A stretch of DNA of 64,000 bases from contig JADFYU010000001.1 of assembly GCA_015232865.1 (NCBI GenBank), positions 62,001 through 126,000 on the forward strand, given 5' to 3'. A program made the translations under genes and the position numbers. Positions 17,875 through 27,001 of the stretch are shown here, piece by piece. The first letter of the stretch is position 1; each line of letters begins with the position of its first letter. The notes below the pieces were generated by a model, which ran no database searches, was not told the origin of the DNA, and saw only the letters and a program-made list of their open reading frames with translations. This stretch comes from Magnetococcales bacterium (GTDB lineage Bacteria > Pseudomonadota > Magnetococcia > Magnetococcales > UBA8363).

Positions 17875-19128
17875 ATGATTTTTCCTTTTCCTGCCCTGCC
17901 TGACCTGTTGGATCTAACGGACCCGGAACATCATCGGCAAATTCGTCGGGCAACGGATGCGGTCGTTGCGGCGTCTGTTAAGGGAGAGGAGTTGGAGGTT
18001 CAGGAAAGGGCGCTGCTTGCCAATAAAGATCAGTATCCGTTTTCTGCCCACCTGGTGCTCAAAATGGCTCGATCCCGATCGGTCTTGTCCATGGTTGATA
18101 CCAAACTGCATATCTCAGTCGTTTTTGCCCTCTACAAGGAACACACTCGAATATTGACCCGTGACCAGCATGCCCATGGGGAAAATTTTCTCATGGAGAA
18201 GATCAAGCAGATGGCATGGTTGTGCCGAGGGCTGCCAAACATCTCTTGGGATATGATTGTCGTTGACGATGGCTGCCCCATGAAAAGCGGTGTTTGTGCC
18301 CAGGAAATTTTGAATGCTCACCGCTCTGCTGAAAGTGACCTGGTACAGGTGTTGTTTTTGGATCAAGCCATTCGGCAGGGGCATCCAGCCACCGTTGCCA
18401 TGAGGTCTACGGATGAGAGTCGAAAAGGAGGATCGATCACACTGGGGTTGTGGGAGGCGGCCAAGGGTTCGGCCTCCAACGCCAAAGATGATACCATTAT
18501 AATCTTCACGGATGCTGATCTTTCGACAGATTTGGGTCAGTGCGGATTGTTGGTTGATGGAATCCTCAACAAAAATGCCGATGCTGCCATCGGTTCGCGT
18601 CGGGAGACTGACTCTGTCGTTATCAAAGAGGCGAGCCGCAACACACGAGGCAAACTGTTTATCTACTTATGGAAACGTCTCTTGCCCAATTTGATCCAAC
18701 TGGTCGATACCCAGTGTGGATTCAAGGCTTTTCGGGCGGAAACCGCGCGGATCATTACTCAAAATATGCGCGAATCCCAATTTGCTTTTGACATTGAGTT
18801 GCTTTTGAAAACTGAGCTGAACCGACCGGGTTCGATCATCAAGGTTCCGGTCGCCTGGTTTGATAGTGATGCGGCCTCCACGACGACAGATCTTCAGCCC
18901 TATTTGACCATGTTGAAAAGCATAGCCGGATTTTATCGGGCTTATCTGCCCCACCAATCCGAGGTGGAGGGGTTTGCCAATTTGATCGATCAGTTGGACG
19001 AATCCCAATGGAATCTGCTTTTAGAAAATATTCCGACAGAAATATCACGTCGCCATCCGGCCGAGTTTGGCCATTTCAACGGCATCACCGCCAGCCGTCT
19101 ATCTGAAATTGCCGGACTACCCGGGTGA
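17875..19128 (+). CDS. family 2 glycosyltransferase
   Basis: A 417-residue GT-A fold protein of the dolichyl-phosphate/undecaprenyl-phosphate glucosyltransferase type. It has WDMIVVDDGCP, then IIIFTDADLSTDLGQ with the DxD metal/nucleotide-sugar motif, GSRRETDS, and the late DTQCGFKAFRAETAR segment typical of this group. The first 90 residues are an unrecognised helical extension. No transmembrane segments are evident. The ATG at 17875 follows GAGG; six codons upstream is another in-frame start. The sugar and acceptor are unknown, and no other envelope genes lie nearby. Confidence 0.8.
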   Translation: MIFPFPALPDLLDLTDPEHHRQIRRATDAVVAASVKGEELEVQERALLANKDQYPFSAHLVLKMARSRSVLSMVDTKLHISVVFALYKEHTRILTRDQHAHGENFLMEKIKQMAWLCRGLPNISWDMIVVDDGCPMKSGVCAQEILNAHRSAESDLVQVLFLDQAIRQGHPATVAMRSTDESRKGGSITLGLWEAAKGSASNAKDDTIIIFTDADLSTDLGQCGLLVDGILNKNADAAIGSRRETDSVVIKEASRNTRGKLFIYLWKRLLPNLIQLVDTQCGFKAFRAETARIITQNMRESQFAFDIELLLKTELNRPGSIIKVPVAWFDSDAASTTTDLQPYLTMLKSIAGFYRAYLPHQSEVEGFANLIDQLDESQWNLLLENIPTEISRRHPAEFGHFNGITASRLSEIAGLPG

Positions 19129-19367
19129 AGCTCACCCCAATTTGTTCTTTATGAGCTTCTCTTCTGTTTCTACCTGTTTTGATCTGCCCGCTCTTGAAGG
19201 AATTTTGACCGTTTATTCTGGAGTATTTCCTTCAGTGTCATGTCCTGCTGGTGACATGAGTTGGCGGCTCAGGCGACATCCTTACCATACCTGATTGTCC
19301 CGAAATTATTTTTTGGGACAAATCTGGCTCAGGTGATGAAAACGGTAGGCATAGGTGAGGTTGGCGC

Positions 19368-19393
19368 AAAAAAACCCACAATTAAGTGGGTTT
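19368..19393 (-). terminator. rho-independent terminator of the tRNA-Ile/tRNA-Ala unit
   Basis: An 8-bp perfect stem, AAACCCAC (19372-19379) and GTGGGTTT (19386-19393), has a six-base loop. The A-run at 19368-19374 on the plus strand gives a U-tract on the minus-strand transcript. It lies 34 bases after the tRNA-Ala 3' end. Confidence 0.8.
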
Positions 19394-19426
19394 AGATGCT
19401 GTGCTGGTCCTTACTGGACCCTATAA

Positions 19427-19502
19427 TGGTGGAGGTGACCGGGATCGAACCGATGACATCCTGCTTGCAAAGCAGGTGCTCTACCAATTGAGCTACACCC
19501 CC
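19427..19502 (-). tRNA. tRNA-Ala (anticodon TGC)
   Basis: On the minus strand this 76-nt gene starts GGGGGTGTAGCTCAATTGG, with D-loop TTGGTAGAGC, anticodon arm CTGCTTTGCAAGCAG (TGC) and T-arm GGTTCGATCCC. The 7-bp acceptor stem GGGGGTG/CACCTCC has one G-T pair, and the 3' CCA is encoded. It is downstream of tRNA-Ile in the same transcript. Confidence 0.97.
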
Positions 19503-19651
19503 AATAAACAACTGGGTTGAAGTCGGTAAATTGGGCTTTTAACCCATCTCTTCCCAAACTCCCGAACTAGATACCACGTCCGAAGAAAATAGAAAAGAAA
19601 TTTTTTCATACCTTCGACGTATACCGGGTTTAACCTGGCCCGGAGTTGAAA

Positions 19652-19728
<77 letters not shown>

Positions 19729-19744
19729 ATCTCAAGAGCCAGTC

Positions 19745-19773
19745 TGTATACCTCTCCTGACCTTGATGGTCAA
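19745..19773 (-). promoter_or_regulatory. promoter of tRNA-Ile/tRNA-Ala unit
   Basis: Read on the minus strand: TTGACC (-35, 19773-19768), 17-base spacer, TATACA (-10, 19750-19745). Transcription would start near 19738, about ten bases before the mature tRNA-Ile. This is a close sigma-70 match at the right place. Confidence 0.7.
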
Positions 19774-19895
19774 GGAGTATTGCAAAAAAAAGCCAAAAAA
19801 TTTGAATTTTTTTTTATCTGGATTAAATGATCACTTTGTTGTCCTAAAACGGTTGACAAGCGGGAAAAGAAAGTGCAGTCTGCCCGATCTTGACA

Positions 19896-19985
19896 GGAGA
19901 GATGGCTGAGCGGCTGAAAGCGGCACCCTGCTAAGGTGTTATATCCGTAAGGGTATCGAGGGTTCGAATCCCTCTCTCTCCGCCA
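19896..19985 (+). tRNA. tRNA-Ser (anticodon GCT)
   Basis: A 90-nt class II tRNA starting GGAGAGATGGCTGAGCGG, with anticodon arm CACCCTGCTAAGGTG (GCT), a long variable arm (TATCCGTAAGGGTA), T-arm GGTTCGAATCC, acceptor GGAGAGA/TCTCTCC and encoded CCA. A TTGACA at 19853-19858 is a likely -35 element; the -10 is unclear. Confidence 0.97.
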
Positions 19986-20233
19986 CCGTTTAAAAGCTCC
20001 TTACCGTACCGCACCCGCCGGATTGAGACGGATCAAGAGCGGATCGCCAGGTAAAGCGGATGCCGTTTATATATTGCCGATTTACAAACCCGTTGAGATC
20101 CCATATGTTATGGACAGGGTTTGCGAAAAGTGTGTCTCTTCGAGGATTCTGACCTTCTTCTCTGCCGTCGACCACCAATTCCAAACTCCTTGCCAAATCC
20201 CCTTTAAATCTAACTAGAAGATATCGTGCTATC

Positions 20234-20755
20234 GTGCCGATTTATCCCATCATTCCTTGTCTGCTCTCCCTCTTGCTCTCCGGTTGTCTTCCCGAAGAAC
20301 CCAAGGAGTCGGTGCTGCTAACCCTGGAATATAATGAAAAAGGGCGTCTGCCCGTTTCTCCTCATATCATATCGGCCAGAGCAGAACCTAATCCGGAGAT
20401 GATTCAAGGGAGTCAAGGGGTTCCTTTGGCCTTTCGCGTACTCGATAAACGGACGCTTCAGATCTATCGGCTGAGCGCCAGAGCCGGGGACCGCATCGAG
20501 GCTCCGTGGGGAGGGTGGCTGACGCCAATCGCTTTTGTCGCCGATCTGGTGATTCAAGATGGGGTCGCCCTGCATGGACCCGAGGGTCATGTCAATCCGG
20601 TTGTCTGGGTGCTGCTCGAAGATAAAAATGGAAAACAGCTCCACAAAGGTTGGATGTTCGCTCGTGATGGAGCCCAGACCGCTTGGGATCATCCGCGCTA
20701 CGATATGACCTTTCTGGGTGTTGGTGATCAGCTGTCAGCCCAAGACGGCTATTGA
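20234..20755 (+). CDS. DUF2155-like outer lipoprotein
   Basis: A 173-residue protein starting at a GTG. It has a short signal peptide ending in a lipobox (LLLSGC, Cys at about residue 18), so it should be lipidated and exported. The C-terminal half (WLTPIAFVADLVIQDG, KGWMFARDG, HPRYDMTFLGV) resembles the DUF2155 family of alphaproteobacteria, whose biochemical role is not established. Its stop overlaps the tadA ATG, so translation is probably coupled. The 248 bases upstream (19986-20233) hold nothing I can name. Confidence 0.6.
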   Translation: MPIYPIIPCLLSLLLSGCLPEEPKESVLLTLEYNEKGRLPVSPHIISARAEPNPEMIQGSQGVPLAFRVLDKRTLQIYRLSARAGDRIEAPWGGWLTPIAFVADLVIQDGVALHGPEGHVNPVVWVLLEDKNGKQLHKGWMFARDGAQTAWDHPRYDMTFLGVGDQLSAQDGY

Positions 20756-21228
20756 TGACGGCCATTTTTCTGGAGAGGGATCAGGGACATGCGCTTTTGG
20801 CTGTCGTTGCGGCTGTTGCCGCAGGAGCGCGGGATGAAATTCCGGTTGGTGCTCTTCTGATCGATTCGGTTGGCCGGATCATCGCCGATGCCGGAAATAG
20901 CCCGATTGCCGACCATGATCCGGTCGGGCACGCAGAAATAGTTGCACTGCGTCGAGGGGGGCTTCGAATGGCCAATTATCGGCTGGCCTCACTTCATATG
21001 GTGGTGAGTCTGCGCCCCTGTCCTCTTTGTGTTGAAGCGTTGAAAATATCAAGAATTTCAGAAGTGTTGTATCTATCTGAAGCCCCTGAATCGACCCTGG
21101 AAATTGGGCGGACGGTCTCGATTGAAAAAATGGTTGTAGCGGATCAAAAAGCGGGCTCCCTTGCCTTGATCAAGAGGGCCTCTTCAGAAATTTTAAGATT
21201 TTTCTTTGCTCGAAGGAGAGGAATTTGA
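20755..21228 (+). CDS. tadA: tRNA-specific adenosine deaminase-like (TadA)
   Basis: A zinc deaminase of the CDA fold, expected to convert A34 to inosine in tRNA-Arg(ACG). The 157 residues have the HAE motif (GHAEIVALRRG, zinc His and proton-shuttle Glu) and the PCxxC motif (LRPCPLCVEALK) for the other zinc ligands. Canonical TadA reads PEPCxMC; RPCPLC here is a mild deviation. I start at the ATG sharing its A with the previous stop; a TTG one codon upstream is possible. The cluster with tRNA genes fits. A guanine-type deaminase is a less likely alternative. Confidence 0.75.
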   Translation: MTAIFLERDQGHALLAVVAAVAAGARDEIPVGALLIDSVGRIIADAGNSPIADHDPVGHAEIVALRRGGLRMANYRLASLHMVVSLRPCPLCVEALKISRISEVLYLSEAPESTLEIGRTVSIEKMVVADQKAGSLALIKRASSEILRFFFARRRGI

Positions 21229-21301
21229 TTAAATCCCCCCCTTACCGATTTTCTTCCGCCTTCAGGAGCAGTTTGTGCGGTCGGGTTCAGTAGGGTCAAA
21301 T

Positions 21302-21392
21302 GGAGAGATGTCCGAGCGGTTGAAGGAGCACGCCTGGAAAGTGTGTGAACTCCACAAGGGTTCCGAGGGTTCGAATCCCTCTCTCTCCGCCA
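21302..21392 (+). tRNA. tRNA-Ser (anticodon GGA)
   Basis: A 91-nt class II tRNA: GGAGAGATGTCCGAGCGG start, anticodon arm CACGCCTGGAAAGTGTG (GGA), long variable arm, T-arm GGTTCGAATCC, acceptor GGAGAGA/TCTCTCC, encoded CCA. It shares its acceptor and T-arm with the tRNA-Ser(GCT) 1.4 kb upstream. Confidence 0.97.
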
Positions 21393-21474
21393 TATTCAAT
21401 CTTGCCGATGCCGGTTCCGAAGGCTGAGGTGGGTTTTTATAGTGGATTCAGGTCGTTTGGTAAAAAAGAAGATT

Positions 21475-21600
21475 AAGTGGGCGGCGTTGATGATCAGGTC
21501 ATACGCAACGGAAACTTGCAAACCCCGTCAGGACCGGAAGGTAGCAGCGGTAGTGGGATCTTTCGTGTGCCGTATTGCCCCTGGTCGGAGCCGCCCTTAA
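21475..21600 (+). ncRNA. ffs: signal recognition particle 4.5S RNA
   Basis: It contains the universally conserved Ffh-binding core GTCAGGACCGGAAGGTAGC at about 21528-21547, with the GGAA tetraloop and the AGCAG internal-loop strand. The ends pair as a long rod: GGGCGGC at 21479-21485 with GCCGCCC at 21590-21596, extended by flanking TTAA on both sides. Length about 120 nt fits bacterial small SRP RNA. It lies upstream of dnaX-ebfC-recR, as in other proteobacteria. Exact ends are estimated from pairing. Confidence 0.92.
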
Positions 21601-21934
21601 TTTTCATAAAAAACAGTGTAAGCTCTCTGTCTTCATGCTACGGAACGGAGCAGATGCAGCTCGCATATCCTAAAAGCAGAACCTGCAAGTCTTGTTCTGA
21701 TCTTGCAATTTCAACGTTCTACTGTTTGGCCGCGTTTGTCTCGGTTTGTTCGCTATGGACCGGTTGTCGTTTTTGGGTATAAACAAAACTTTTGGCTATT
21801 TGAATTTCTTATCGGATTGTCTCAGGGTTGGTATGGTGGTGATGCCTTCGGCCACTGGCGATTCCCATATTTTTTTCGGAAGGGTTTCGCGCACACTTTG
21901 CAGGTCAACTCTCAATAGGTGATGGTCAGATCTT
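21601..21934. other. gap between ffs and dnaX, no gene seen
   Basis: These 334 bases contain short open frames but none with a ribosome-binding site or recognisable protein. The region presumably holds the end of the SRP RNA transcript and the dnaX promoter; I see no clear hairpin with a T-run and no strong -35/-10 pair. Confidence 0.4.
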
Positions 21935-23590
21935 ATGTCTCCTTATGTCGTTCTTGCACGTCGTTGGCGGCCCCGTAGTTTTTCGGCCTTGGTTGGGCAG
22001 GAAAATGTCGCGCGAGCTTTGAAAAATGCCCTGTCGGGTGGGCGGATTCCCCATGGATTTTTGTTTGCCGGCATTCGTGGGGTTGGAAAAACCACCCTGG
22101 CCAGGCTTCTCGCCATGTGTTTCAATTGCGAAACCGGCGTTACATCGGACCCTTGTGGTCAATGCGGTTCTTGTCGGGAGATTATTGCCGGCAATCATCC
22201 AGACGTCATGGAGATTGATGCCGCTTCCCGAACCAAAGTGGAACAGATGCGGGAGTTATTGGATCTGGTCGGTTATGCGCCATCCTCCTCGCCGTACAAA
22301 GTTTTTATTCTCGACGAAGTCCACATGCTGTCCGAGAAATCCTTCAATGCGCTGCTCAAGACATTGGAGGAGCCGCCTTCCCATGTAAAATTCATTTTTG
22401 CAACCACCGAGTCCCGAAAAATTCCGGCGACCATTGTCAGCCGATGTCAACGCTATGACCTCAAGAGAGTCTCCCAGGAGCAACTGATTGCCCACATGTC
22501 GCATATTCTCGAAGGCGAGAAGGTTGGGTTTGAAGAGTCGGCTTTGAAGGTGGTCGCCCGGGTGGCGGAAGGGTCTGTTCGTGATGCGCTCTCTCTCTTG
22601 GATCAATCCATCTCTCACGGGGGTGGAGAGGTGAAACTGGCTGCGGTAACGGAACTGTTGGGGCTTTCCAGTCGGGAGGAGGGTGTGGTTTTGTTGGGTC
22701 ATATATTGACCGGAAACGGCCCGCTGGTTCTCTCTTGCGCCGCCGAATTCTATGCCTCCGGCACGGAGCCGGAAGCGCTGGTCAACGATTTGTTGGAAAT
22801 GCTGCATCTGGCTGTGCGCGAAAAAGTAACCGGAGTCCGCGTCGATGATGACCTGACCCTGGGTCTGGATCAAAAAACCTCAGACATCAGCCAAGAACAT
22901 ATTCAGATGGTCTATCAGGTTTTGCTTCGCGGTGGCCAAGATCTTCGCTTGGCGGAAAATCGACGGCAAGCCTTGGAAATGTTGTTGCTTCGGGTGACTT
23001 TTCTAAAGCCGGTTCCCGATTTGAATAGACTGATTCAGGGGGTTAAACAAAGTCTGGCAGGGGGAACGGTGGTCAGTCAGGGGGCTTGCGCTCCGGTCGC
23101 ATCAAACCCTTCTCCGGTTCCTGTTCCGAAAGCGATACCTTCGTTTAGCACCAGAAATGATGTTGCAAGAGAAACTTTGACTTCCTGGAATCAATTGATA
23201 TCCTCCGCTGAGGATTTGGCCCCGGAGCTGGCCATGAAGCTCAAGCAGCAGGTGGCCTGTATGGATTTTCACCGGGCGGATAATGGGTCGGCACCGACTC
23301 TGGTGTTGCAGTTGGTCAACGATTGTTTCGGCCCGCCGGAGCGGGTTGCCAATCGGGTGAAGGATTTTTTGCAGACCATCGGAGAGGGGGAAGCCAGCGT
23401 TGTGGTACAACCGGCCTCGGACCAGCCCCGACCGGAAACCCTCGGTGAATCGGCCAAACGGGTCAAAAGCGATGCGTTACTCCATTTAACCAACCGCACA
23501 CGGGAAAACCCGTTGGTGCAGGAATTGTCTGCCCGTTTTCAAGCTGAAATTTTGGATGTTGAACCGATTTCCAGCCGTACTGTCCAATAG
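21935..23590 (+). CDS. dnaX: DNA polymerase III gamma/tau subunit
   Basis: AAA+ clamp-loader ATPase. The 551 residues contain Walker A (FAGIRGVGKTTLARL), a four-cysteine zinc module (CFNCE to CGQCGSC), Walker B (FILDEVHMLS), sensor I (FATTESRKIP) and the SRC arginine finger (VSRCQRYDL). Domain III follows to about residue 370. The last 180 residues correspond to a short tau C-terminus that would bind DnaB and polymerase alpha. I looked for a slippery heptamer that would make gamma by frameshifting and found none that convinced me. The gene leads a dnaX-ebfC-recR unit. Confidence 0.95.
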   Translation: MSPYVVLARRWRPRSFSALVGQENVARALKNALSGGRIPHGFLFAGIRGVGKTTLARLLAMCFNCETGVTSDPCGQCGSCREIIAGNHPDVMEIDAASRTKVEQMRELLDLVGYAPSSSPYKVFILDEVHMLSEKSFNALLKTLEEPPSHVKFIFATTESRKIPATIVSRCQRYDLKRVSQEQLIAHMSHILEGEKVGFEESALKVVARVAEGSVRDALSLLDQSISHGGGEVKLAAVTELLGLSSREEGVVLLGHILTGNGPLVLSCAAEFYASGTEPEALVNDLLEMLHLAVREKVTGVRVDDDLTLGLDQKTSDISQEHIQMVYQVLLRGGQDLRLAENRRQALEMLLLRVTFLKPVPDLNRLIQGVKQSLAGGTVVSQGACAPVASNPSPVPVPKAIPSFSTRNDVARETLTSWNQLISSAEDLAPELAMKLKQQVACMDFHRADNGSAPTLVLQLVNDCFGPPERVANRVKDFLQTIGEGEASVVVQPASDQPRPETLGESAKRVKSDALLHLTNRTRENPLVQELSARFQAEILDVEPISSRTVQ

Positions 23591-23616
23591 AACAGAGAAA
23601 TTTGGAGGGTTAAATA

Positions 23617-23937
23617 TTGAATAACATTGGTGATATTTTAAAGCAAGCCCAGAAGATGCAGGGCGAAATGGCCAAGATGCAGGAGCAGATGGCCGCAACG
23701 ACGGTGGTTGGACAGTCGGGTGGCGGTATGGTCGAGGTGACGATGGACGGCAAGCAAGAGGTCAAGAACGTCCACCTGGATCCAACGGTTGTTGACGGGC
23801 GGGATGTGGAAATGCTGGAAGATTTGATCGTGGCGGCTTTTAATGACGCACAAAAAAAGATCCAGGCCATTACCCAGGACAATATGGCAAAGATGACTGG
23901 TGGCTTGAATATTCCCGGATTGAAACTGCCTTTTTAG
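23617..23937 (+). CDS. ebfC: nucleoid-associated protein EbfC/YbaB
   Basis: A 106-residue dimeric DNA-binding protein. IGDILKQAQKMQGEMAKMQ and GGMVEVTMDGKQEVKNVHLDP are family signatures, and the tail NIPGLKLPF is typical. Start is TTG at 23617, supported by GGAGGG at 23604-23609 eight bases upstream and by alignment to the usual NLGDMMKQAQ start; no ATG fits. The position between dnaX and recR is conserved across bacteria, suggesting a link to replication or recombination, though its precise role is not settled. Confidence 0.93.
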   Translation: MNNIGDILKQAQKMQGEMAKMQEQMAATTVVGQSGGGMVEVTMDGKQEVKNVHLDPTVVDGRDVEMLEDLIVAAFNDAQKKIQAITQDNMAKMTGGLNIPGLKLPF

Positions 23938-23971
23938 CAATCAGTCCGGTTTGGAGATAAGGCGTACGCAT

Positions 23972-24568
23972 ATGAAGGGGCTTCCCTCAGTCGATCGGGC
24001 GCTGTCGCTGCTTTCCCGGTTTCCAGGAGTCGGTCGGAAAAGTGCTCAGCGGATGGTTTTTCATCTGCTTCGCTACGATCGGGATGAGATGGACCAATTG
24101 ATTGTCAGTCTACAGAATCTGCGCAATCGGGTCCGATCCTGCCGCATTTGCCATAACCTGGCCGAAAGTGAACTGTGCTGGGTCTGCGAAGATTCCAGGC
24201 GTGACCGCTCTTTGCTCTGTGTTTTGGAGGAGTCCTCCGATCTGATGGCCTTTGAAAAGGCCTCTCTTTTCAATGGAGTTTATCATGTTCTGGGCGGTCG
24301 GTTGAATCCGTTGGACGGCGTTGGTCCTGATCAGTTGCACATCGTCACACTGCGAGAACGACTTTCGGTGGAGTCGATCAAGGAGTTGATTATTGCGACA
24401 AACCCAACGGTTGAGGGGGAGGCGACGGCCCATTTTGTGGCACAGTTGGCACAATCCATTGGCTGCAAAGTGACCCGTCTGGCCTACGGATTGCCCATGG
24501 GTGGGGAGTTGGAGTACCTGGATGAGTCAACGCTCTACCAGGCCCTTGCCGGACGCAGGGATTTTTGA
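23972..24568 (+). CDS. recR: recombination mediator RecR
   Basis: RecFOR pathway protein that helps load RecA on gapped DNA. From the ATG at 23972 it is 198 residues, the family norm. It has the helix-hairpin-helix (RFPGVGRKSAQRMVFHLL), the four-cysteine zinc finger (CRICHNLAE to CWVCED) and the TOPRIM domain (LLCVLEESSD, GGRLNPLDGVGPDQL), ending in TRLAYGLPMGGELEYLDE. An upstream in-frame TTG at 23951 is less likely because AAGG and GGAG lie just before the ATG. Confidence 0.96.
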   Translation: MKGLPSVDRALSLLSRFPGVGRKSAQRMVFHLLRYDRDEMDQLIVSLQNLRNRVRSCRICHNLAESELCWVCEDSRRDRSLLCVLEESSDLMAFEKASLFNGVYHVLGGRLNPLDGVGPDQLHIVTLRERLSVESIKELIIATNPTVEGEATAHFVAQLAQSIGCKVTRLAYGLPMGGELEYLDESTLYQALAGRRDF

Positions 24569-24590
24569 GGGCCTGTTTCATTTTGTTGCA

Positions 24591-24620
24591 ATGCAGCGCA
24601 TCAGCTATTGTGCGCTGCAT
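24591..24620 (+). terminator. perfect hairpin after recR
   Basis: ATGCAGCGCA (24591-24600) pairs exactly with TGCGCTGCAT (24611-24620) over a ten-base loop. It lies 22 bases after the recR stop, but no strong T-run follows, so it may act as an RNA 3'-end stabiliser rather than an intrinsic terminator. Confidence 0.5.
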
Positions 24621-24861
24621 ATATTTGATGCTATAAGGTCGGATGTTCGACTGAAGTGAAGCCGGTTTTGGTATTGACGATTAGGGGACTTATAAGTTAG
24701 TTAAATTTTTGTATTGTTTCATGTTTATTGATTAAATCACACCGTGATCCAGGGGGCGAACTGAACTGTTCCTCGAATTAAGTGTCCGATCAATAGAGAC
24801 AGTTGAGAATTTGATTGCAAACTAGAGGAACCTAACCTGACCCTTGGAGGGTGTTTTTCGT

Positions 24862-26898
24862 ATGGCAACAATGACTGCTGAACAGGCACAATCTTTCCCT
24901 TACCCTGGCATTCCAGGAACTGGAGACGGTTCGGATGCTATTTCCTACGTAGAGACGAGAGCGACCGATGGGGCCGCCGCCTATCCCATCACCTCATCAA
25001 CCATCATGGGGCAGTTGTTCCAGGTAGCTGTTGCCAATGGTTTCAAAAATGTGTGGGGAAAACCCATCACCTGGATGGAGCTGGAGTCGGAGCACTCATC
25101 GGCTTCGGCCTGTGAGGGGTTCACCTTGGCTGGTGGCCGGGTGACCAACTTTACCTCCGGTCAGGGCTTGATCCTCATGAAGGAGGTTCTCTATACCATT
25201 TCGGGAAAACGGCTTCAGCATGTGATGAATGTCGGTGCTCGGGCTTTGACCTCCCAGGCGCTGAATGTTCATGCCGGTCATGATGACGTGATGGGGGTTG
25301 CCGATTGCGGTTGGGGTATTTTGTTTGCTCAGAGTGTTCAGGCATCGGCCGATCTTTGTCTGATTGCCCGTCGGGCCTCCGAAGACTCTTATACGCCAAT
25401 CATGAATGTTCAAGATGGCTTTTTGACCACGCATACCATCGAAAATCTTAACTTTCCCGAAGATGAACTGATTCGGGAATATCTGGGTGATCCTCGCGAG
25501 CGGGTTCGGACGATGTTCGACCCCAAACATCCGCTGCAAATGGGTGTGGTGCAAAACCAGGACGCTTACATGCAGGGCAAGATCGCCCAACGCTTTTTCT
25601 ACGACAAGCTGCCCGGTCACATTGAGGCAGCCATGGAAGAGTTCTATCGCCTGACCGGTCGGCGCTATCAAATGGTCGAACCGATCATGATGGACGATGC
25701 CGAGTATGCGTTGGTGGCCATGGGAACGACAGCCGAGACGGCGACTTCGGCCATCGATGAGATTCGCAGCAAGTTGGGGATCAAGTTTGGTGTGGTCAAC
25801 GTCACCTGTTACCGCCCGTTCCCAGCTCAGCAGATGGTTCAAATCATAAAAAACTGCAAGGCCATTTCGGTGGTCGAACGTTGTGACATTCCGACCATGG
25901 TGGACAACCCGTTGACGACGGATATCGAAGCCTCGTTGGCGCGGGCGGTCATGGGCGATCCGGCCTTTGAAAAATTGGATAAAATTCCGTTTGTCTTCAG
26001 CGGGGCCGCTGGTTTGGGTTCTCGAGATTCCACACCCGGACATATCATTGCCATTGCCAAGAATATGCTTAAAGGCTTGGCAGGAAAACGCTATTTTACC
26101 CTGGGCATCGACCATGAATCCGTCTTGACCCTGGATGAAGAGCCGGATGTTCGTCCAGAGGGTTCCTTCTCGGTTCGTGCCCATTCGGTTGGCGGCTATG
26201 GTTCTGTGACCACCAACAAGATCATCGCCACCATGTTGGGCGATATTTTTGGCTTTAGCGTCCAGGCTGCGCCCAAATATGGCTCTGAAAAGAAGGGTCT
26301 GCCGACCAACACCTATCTGACGGTTACCCCTTCTGACAAAATCATGACCCACTGTGAATTGCAGCAGGTCGATTTTGTTCCTCTGATGGACCCGACAACC
26401 TGGTACATGGGTAACCCGTTGGTCGGATTGCAGGACGGCGGTATCGTCTTTCAGCATACCGATGAGACGTCGCCGGAGGCGTTGTGGGAGTCGTTGCCAC
26501 CTTACGCCAAATATTACATGAACGAGAACCAAATCAAGTTCTACGGCGTGGATACCATCGATATTGCTCGGGAATCCTGTCAATCCGATGCCTCATTGAT
26601 TCAGAGATTCCAGGGGGTTGTGTTGCTGGGTGTCTTCTTGCGGGTAACGCCGTTCCGTGAAAATGCCAACCTGGCCGAGGAGGATCTTTTTGCTCAGGTT
26701 CGTAAGCCGTTGGAGAAATATTTTGGAAAGCGTGGAAACGAAGTGGTGGATGAAAATCTTCAGGCTGTGAAGCGTGGATATGAGCGGGTCATGGTTGTGA
26801 CTTCGGAAATAATGGCCGCGACACCAAAAGAGATCCTGGAAGAGGGTCGCGTAGAATGGGAGGCCAAAGGTAAAGACGTTAACGCCTTCTTTATCTAG
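24862..26898 (+). CDS. pyruvate:ferredoxin oxidoreductase, alpha+gamma chain (NifJ N-terminal half)
   Basis: A 678-residue subunit matching domains I-III of NifJ-type pyruvate:ferredoxin oxidoreductase. Residues 20-260 are the alpha pyrimidine-binding domain (AAYPITSSTIMGQ, ELESEHSSASACEGF). Residues 275-420 are domain II (GVVNVTCYRPFPAQ). Residues 435-640 are the gamma domain (RAHSVGGYGSVTTNKII). In an rTCA organism this enzyme carboxylates acetyl-CoA to pyruvate using reduced ferredoxin. ATG at 24862 follows GGAGGG; a TTG six codons upstream lies inside that site. The second half is encoded 104 bp downstream. The substrate pyruvate, rather than another 2-oxoacid, is inferred from NifJ similarity. 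Confidence 0.85.
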   Translation: MATMTAEQAQSFPYPGIPGTGDGSDAISYVETRATDGAAAYPITSSTIMGQLFQVAVANGFKNVWGKPITWMELESEHSSASACEGFTLAGGRVTNFTSGQGLILMKEVLYTISGKRLQHVMNVGARALTSQALNVHAGHDDVMGVADCGWGILFAQSVQASADLCLIARRASEDSYTPIMNVQDGFLTTHTIENLNFPEDELIREYLGDPRERVRTMFDPKHPLQMGVVQNQDAYMQGKIAQRFFYDKLPGHIEAAMEEFYRLTGRRYQMVEPIMMDDAEYALVAMGTTAETATSAIDEIRSKLGIKFGVVNVTCYRPFPAQQMVQIIKNCKAISVVERCDIPTMVDNPLTTDIEASLARAVMGDPAFEKLDKIPFVFSGAAGLGSRDSTPGHIIAIAKNMLKGLAGKRYFTLGIDHESVLTLDEEPDVRPEGSFSVRAHSVGGYGSVTTNKIIATMLGDIFGFSVQAAPKYGSEKKGLPTNTYLTVTPSDKIMTHCELQQVDFVPLMDPTTWYMGNPLVGLQDGGIVFQHTDETSPEALWESLPPYAKYYMNENQIKFYGVDTIDIARESCQSDASLIQRFQGVVLLGVFLRVTPFRENANLAEEDLFAQVRKPLEKYFGKRGNEVVDENLQAVKRGYERVMVVTSEIMAATPKEILEEGRVEWEAKGKDVNAFFI

Positions 26899-27001
26899 TC
26901 TCATCTCGATATCGGTCTATCGTTTGTTCGGTGCAGGGGGACGGCTTGACTATTTGAGTCGCTTTCAATGGGCCGGATCGATAGTTTGCAGGAGTGAAGT
27001 C

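Noticed and set aside
21477..21782. Open frame overlapping the SRP RNA
   Set aside because: The SRP RNA core motif and terminal pairing explain the sequence; the frame has no protein features.
22800..23300. Programmed frameshift site in dnaX
   Set aside because: Only a CAAAAAACC run was found near 22867, in the wrong context and without a following stop in the expected position.
25096..26583. Long open frame (495 codons) on the minus strand
   Set aside because: It lies fully opposite the pyruvate oxidoreductase alpha chain, has no recognisable protein features, and reflects the codon use of the real gene.
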